A stretch of DNA of 8,055 nt, from positions 1-8,055 of the forward strand of contig JAAYJP010000236.1 in assembly GCA_012522875.1 (NCBI GenBank). The letters are read 5' to 3'. A model generated the notes under the pieces. The model ran no database searches. It worked only from the letters and a program-made list of their open reading frames with translations, and was not told where the DNA came from. Both the position numbers and the translations under genes were made by a program. This document shows, piece by piece, positions 6,024 to 8,055 of the stretch; position 1 is the stretch's first letter, and the number at the start of each line of letters is the position of its first letter. Source of the stretch: Clostridiales bacterium. GTDB lineage: Bacteria; Bacillota; Clostridia; Christensenellales; Aristaeellaceae.

Positions 6024-7893
6024 CCAGCAGGCCCGGGCCAACTACGACCGGGCCAGCCGCTTGGGGCAAAGGGACTTGAGCGCCCGGACCGCCCGGGGCC
6101 AGCGGGGCTATTTGGCGGCGCTGGACGATATCACCGGAGGAGCCCGGCCCGTGGCCTATATGAAACAGCCTCAGCGTGAAATATCCTTAAGCCGGGTCGT
6201 GGGGACCTATACCGCTTCCCGCGCGCACTCCTTTGCCGATAATTTCATGCCCCTGCACCCGCCGCTGAGCGAGTTTGCCTCCAAGTGGATCAACCTCTGC
6301 GCCATCCACATGTCAGAAGGCTTAAGAGATCCCGTCCAGGTCTACGAATACCTCTGGCGATACTATGTGGTGGAGGGCAACAAGCGTGTCAGCATCCTGA
6401 AGTACTTTGAAGCACCCACCGTTCAGGCGGAGATTACCCGGGTGGTGCCCCAACTGGATGAGGGGGACCCGGACACCGCCGTGTACTACGCCTACCTCAG
6501 CTATGACAAAACGGGCTTGTTTAAGAATATCCAGCTTTCCAGCGCCTTCAAATATGAGCAGCTTAGCCGCATCGAGGCCGGGCTGATGCGGGAAGGACTG
6601 CCGGCGGATGTCAACTTCAACGCTATGTATCTCCAGTTTGAATCAGCCTATGGCCAGGCCCGGCGCCCTTTGCCCCTGGGAGACGCGTTTGTGGAATATT
6701 TGCGTGTCTACGGCCTGCCGGTAGGGGTGGTTATCAGCCAGGTAAAAGAACGCATCGACCTCCTGGCTCCCCAGATGGAGCTTCTGAGCCAGCCGGAGGC
6801 GGAGCCGGAACTGGTGCTGAGCCCGGTGGAAAAGGCGGCCCCAGGGCTTATCAGCCGCCTTTTCAGCCAGCGCAAAAGCGCGCGGGTGGTGTTCGCCTAT
6901 GCTGCCGGCCGTGAGGAGGATAACTGGCTTGGCGCCCATGAGGCGGGCCGCCAGGTGATGCAGGAAGCCCTTGGGGAGCAGGTCATCTCCAGCTTTGCAG
7001 ACGGCCTGACGCCGGAAAATGTCTATGGCAGGCTTCATGAAGAGGCCGCCGGCGCTGACCTCCTGCTGATCACCACATCCTCCCTCACCCTTCCGGCGCT
7101 GCGCTTTGCCCTGGAACACCCGGACTGCCTCACCCTGGTCTATTCCCGCGTGCGCCAGGATCACCGGGTGAGTACCTACTATGGCCGCTATTATGAGCCC
7201 ATGTTCCTCTGCGGGGCGGCGGCCGGCATGGCCACCCGCACGGGGTGCGTGGCTTATATCACCCCGCGCATCACCTACCGGCGCCACACGGCGGACATCA
7301 ACGCCTTCGGCCTGGGAGTGAGATCGATCCGCCCCGAAGCCAAGGTTCTCCTGGTGTGGCGGGATGTGCTGCCTGATGAGCCTGAGAGCAGCGCCAAGGG
7401 CCTTCTCACCGCCGCTTCCCTGGGCGCTGATGTGGCCTATACCCCTTTGGTGAAGGGCGCCATGCGGGCAGAGGTGCCGGAGCATGTCTTCAGCCTGGTG
7501 GGCCGGCTCAATGAGCGGGGTGAGCTGGCGCAATATCTGGCGGCTCCCCAGTGGGACTGGGGCCAGTATTATACGGAAATCGCGCGCAGCTACCTAAACG
7601 GCAGCCTGGATATCCTGCGCATCATCGACCAGGGCGATCCATCGGTGGCAGGCCTGTGGTGGGGAATCGGTGCCGGCGTCCTGCGCTTCCTGCTGGGAAA
7701 GGGCCTGGACACCCAGGGGGAAAACCTGCTGAAATACCTGCGGGATGCTATCGGCCGCGGCCACTATAACCCTTTCCATGGCCCCATCAAGGACCTGGAC
7801 GGCATCCTGCGCGTCTGGGAAAACAACGACCTGAAGCCCTATGACATCCTGGAGATGGAGTGGCTGTGTGATTTTATTCAGGTGATTGATTAG
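6007..7893 (+). CDS. Cytoplasmic BMP/Med-fold protein with an N-terminal ParB-N-like domain
   Basis: A 628-residue protein in two parts. Residues about 60-150 resemble a ParB-N domain. ISLSRVVGTYTASRAHSF (59-76) sits where ParB has its QPR segment, and residues 105-131 align without gaps to ParB 59-85, sharing the G, P, V, Y, paired I/V, G and R positions around VVEGNKRVSIL (121-131). Residues about 292-628 form a BMP/Med (PnrA-like) periplasmic-binding-protein fold, with FAYAAGREEDNWLGAHEAGR (296-315), LCGAAAGMATRTGCVAYI (401-418), INAFGLGVRS (431-440) and AKVLLVW (445-451), then ASLGADV (470-476). In its usual setting that fold binds nucleosides for ABC import. Here there is no signal peptide or lipobox, so the protein should be cytoplasmic, and no transporter genes adjoin. 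Residues 151-290 are mixed, with a charged linker near 258-290. It is often labelled a BMP substrate-binding protein, but transport is doubtful; ligand-controlled regulation is inference. Confidence 0.85.
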   Translation: MEANLNQQARANYDRASRLGQRDLSARTARGQRGYLAALDDITGGARPVAYMKQPQREISLSRVVGTYTASRAHSFADNFMPLHPPLSEFASKWINLCAIHMSEGLRDPVQVYEYLWRYYVVEGNKRVSILKYFEAPTVQAEITRVVPQLDEGDPDTAVYYAYLSYDKTGLFKNIQLSSAFKYEQLSRIEAGLMREGLPADVNFNAMYLQFESAYGQARRPLPLGDAFVEYLRVYGLPVGVVISQVKERIDLLAPQMELLSQPEAEPELVLSPVEKAAPGLISRLFSQRKSARVVFAYAAGREEDNWLGAHEAGRQVMQEALGEQVISSFADGLTPENVYGRLHEEAAGADLLLITTSSLTLPALRFALEHPDCLTLVYSRVRQDHRVSTYYGRYYEPMFLCGAAAGMATRTGCVAYITPRITYRRHTADINAFGLGVRSIRPEAKVLLVWRDVLPDEPESSAKGLLTAASLGADVAYTPLVKGAMRAEVPEHVFSLVGRLNERGELAQYLAAPQWDWGQYYTEIARSYLNGSLDILRIIDQGDPSVAGLWWGIGAGVLRFLLGKGLDTQGENLLKYLRDAIGRGHYNPFHGPIKDLDGILRVWENNDLKPYDILEMEWLCDFIQVID

Positions 7894-8011
7894 CAGGCAG
7901 GAAAGCGGCGCCGGCAGGCGGCCTGGCCCCTGAGGCGGATGTGTTCGATGGAGATGGTCCATCTTTCCGGGCCTGTGCCATGGGCACATGGCACCAAGCC
8001 CATTTCCCTTG
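7894..8011. other. Post-operon spacer with a short hairpin
   Basis: No gene is seen. GTGCCATG (7975-7982) pairs perfectly with CATGGCAC (7987-7994) around GGCA, and GTGCC (7975-7979) can instead pair with GGCAC (7983-7987). AGATGG (7952-7957) with CCATCT (7959-7964) is another short repeat. None of these is followed by a T run. Confidence 0.4.
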
Positions 8012-8041
8012 GCATCATTGCCTTCCAATGCATGCTTTTTT
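8012..8041 (+). terminator. Probable rho-independent terminator of the par operon
   Basis: GCATCATTG (8012-8020) pairs with CAATG-(C)-ATGC (8026-8035) around the loop CCTTC. This makes nine pairs with one bulged C at 8031, followed at once by six T residues (8036-8041). It lies about 120 bases after the last stop. The stem is less GC-rich than that of the other terminator in the window, so it may be weaker. Confidence 0.65.
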
Positions 8042-8055
8042 CATGTAATATGCAA

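Noticed and set aside
6643..7533. Minus-strand open frame of 296 codons opposite the BMP domain
   Set aside because: It is a shadow of the well-supported + strand gene; the translated sequence shows no domain and is rich in His, Gln and Gly, as typical of antisense frames.

Overview
The window looks like chromosomal DNA of a high-GC member of the Clostridia (Firmicutes). The evidence is GC-rich codon use, purine-rich Shine-Dalgarno sequences before most genes, a chromosomal Soj/Spo0J-type parAB pair, and two neighbouring families that I associate with gut Clostridia: a metallophosphoesterase with an altered first motif and a cytoplasmic BMP-fold protein. No rRNA, tRNA, transposon, CRISPR array or phage gene was seen, and the taxonomic assignment is inference. 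All seven confidently called genes lie on the + strand, in two transcription units.

Unit 1 (about 1-2681) encodes a cobalamin-binding protein without a DNA-binding domain, a four-helix FtsX/MacB/LolC-type ABC permease and a LolD/MacB-type ATPase. Their reading frames overlap by 4 and 8 bases, so translation is probably coupled, and a long perfect-looking intrinsic terminator ends the unit. No promoter is visible in the first 96 bases, which hold three small hairpins, so the unit may start upstream of the window.

Bases 2682-3161 hold no confident gene. A 90-residue minus-strand reading frame with a signal-like N-terminus and coding-like third-position GC is listed at low confidence. A good extended -10 promoter at 3162-3190 then drives unit 2.

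Unit 2 (3232-7893) encodes an unrecognised 160-residue protein, ParA (Soj), ParB (Spo0J/Noc family), a metallophosphoesterase lacking the usual first-motif histidine, and a 628-residue protein. That last protein joins a ParB-N-like segment to a BMP/Med periplasmic-binding-protein fold but has no signal peptide. Spacings of 16, -4, 17 and -17 bases suggest one operon, with a probable terminator at 8012-8041. ParA and ParB should act in chromosome-origin segregation. The other three are possible functional partners by position only. No parS site was found in the window.

The points most worth following up are the ParB-N-like half of the BMP protein directly downstream of a true parB, the unknown first gene of the par operon, and the pairing of a stand-alone B12-binding protein with a LolCDE/MacB-like exporter that lacks an adaptor.
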